Of a stretch of DNA of 64,000 bases, positions 63,727-64,000 are shown one piece after another (the first letter of the stretch is position 1; each line of letters begins with the position of its first letter). Under the pieces are notes generated by a model that was given only the letters and a program-made list of their open reading frames with translations, made no database searches and was not told where the DNA came from. The position numbers and the translations under genes were made by a program. The stretch spans positions 1 through 64,000 of the forward strand of contig CAVPNY010000018.1 of NCBI GenBank assembly GCA_963706905.1, written 5' to 3'. The DNA comes from CAVPNY01 sp963706905. Its GTDB lineage: Bacteria; Chloroflexota; Anaerolineae; Anaerolineales; UBA4823.

Positions 63727-64000
63727 TTACCTGCCTTTCAACCCGGCGATTTGCTCGCGGATCGTGTCGTCATCGGCAAACTTAATCTCACGCGTGGCCA
63801 CTTCCCACAGGTCGGCTGGCACCGGGCGCTCACCGACTACCAGGCGCGGTTTGGCTTTGAAGTAGATCTCGCGTGTCAGGAGATAGGAGTCGCCACCGCC
63901 CAGCTCATGGGGGATTTTGGTCGGCTCGAGCGGGTACTCGATCATCCAGCGCCGGAAGCCGATCGGACTTTCAGCCACGATCAGCACCTCTTCCTGGTGC
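63727..64000 (-). CDS. Partial gene at the window edge, unidentified
   Basis: The frame is open to the window end, so the N-terminus lies outside. The visible ~90 residues read EEVLIVAESPIGFRRWMIEY, KIPHELGGGDSYLLTREIYF and KPRLVVGERPVPADLWEVAT. It ends 4 nt before the thiolase start, so it is part of the same operon. I do not recognise the family; the context suggests acyl-CoA metabolism. Confidence 0.6.
   Translation of the reverse strand, partial: HQEEVLIVAESPIGFRRWMIEYPLEPTKIPHELGGGDSYLLTREIYFKAKPRLVVGERPVPADLWEVATREIKFADDDTIREQIAGLKGR

Overview
The window looks like a chromosomal segment of a mesophilic Chloroflexi (Anaerolineae-like) bacterium, probably from an environmental assembly. 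This is an inference from several features seen together. They are MalT-type ATP-dependent LuxR regulators, a STAND/BTAD regulator, two ECF sigma factors paired with FecR- or DUF5667-type membrane partners, a split P-protein glycine cleavage system, DUF35/thiolase genes, YwiC, and many small Chloroflexi-style membrane proteins. No rRNA, tRNA or CRISPR array was found.

Layout. 1-7.2 kb: a membrane-anchored GH31 glycosidase fused to a degenerate serine-hydrolase domain, then on the other strand a peroxiredoxin-lactate dehydrogenase pair. The peroxiredoxin reads through an in-frame UGA at the peroxidatic position, followed by a SECIS-like hairpin, so it is called a selenoprotein. A MITE and its parent-type IS lie directly upstream. 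7.2-11.6 kb: a glycine cleavage operon (gcvH-gcvPA-gcvPB) behind a tandem glycine riboswitch. 11.8-16.6 kb: histidine ammonia-lyase, a DUF1254/1214 pseudogene and a large sulfatase. 16.6-21.1 kb: a mobile-element graveyard. A truncated MFS gene and the 3' part of a defence-type helicase are broken by a MITE and by a transposase gene, which is itself split by a serine-recombinase element. 21.2-29.3 kb: a toxin-antitoxin pair, a YedF-like selenium-metabolism protein, YwiC, an ABC transporter and a MalT/LuxR regulator. 29.4-35.9 kb: two ECF sigma/membrane-partner modules flanking a GT-C-like membrane protein. 35.9-40 kb: ALDH7, HicAB, small unknown genes and remnants. 40.3-45.1 kb: a STAND/BTAD regulator followed by unusual small genes. 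45.4-64 kb: PadR/DUF2812, thiol redox genes, transporters, hydrolases, XRE/membrane protein, a nonsense-interrupted abortive-infection gene, and a DUF35-thiolase operon cut by the window end.

Two patterns cross the whole window. At least nine otherwise convincing genes carry single-base frameshifts, several in short homopolymers, which suggests base-calling errors or recent decay. Four genes also have a second, decayed partial copy nearby (yedF-like, TspO-like, ALDH7, VOC), which suggests local duplication followed by loss. The selenoprotein is not part of the frameshift pattern: its reading frame is continuous on both sides of UGA, and a YedF-like gene in the same window fits a selenium-using organism.
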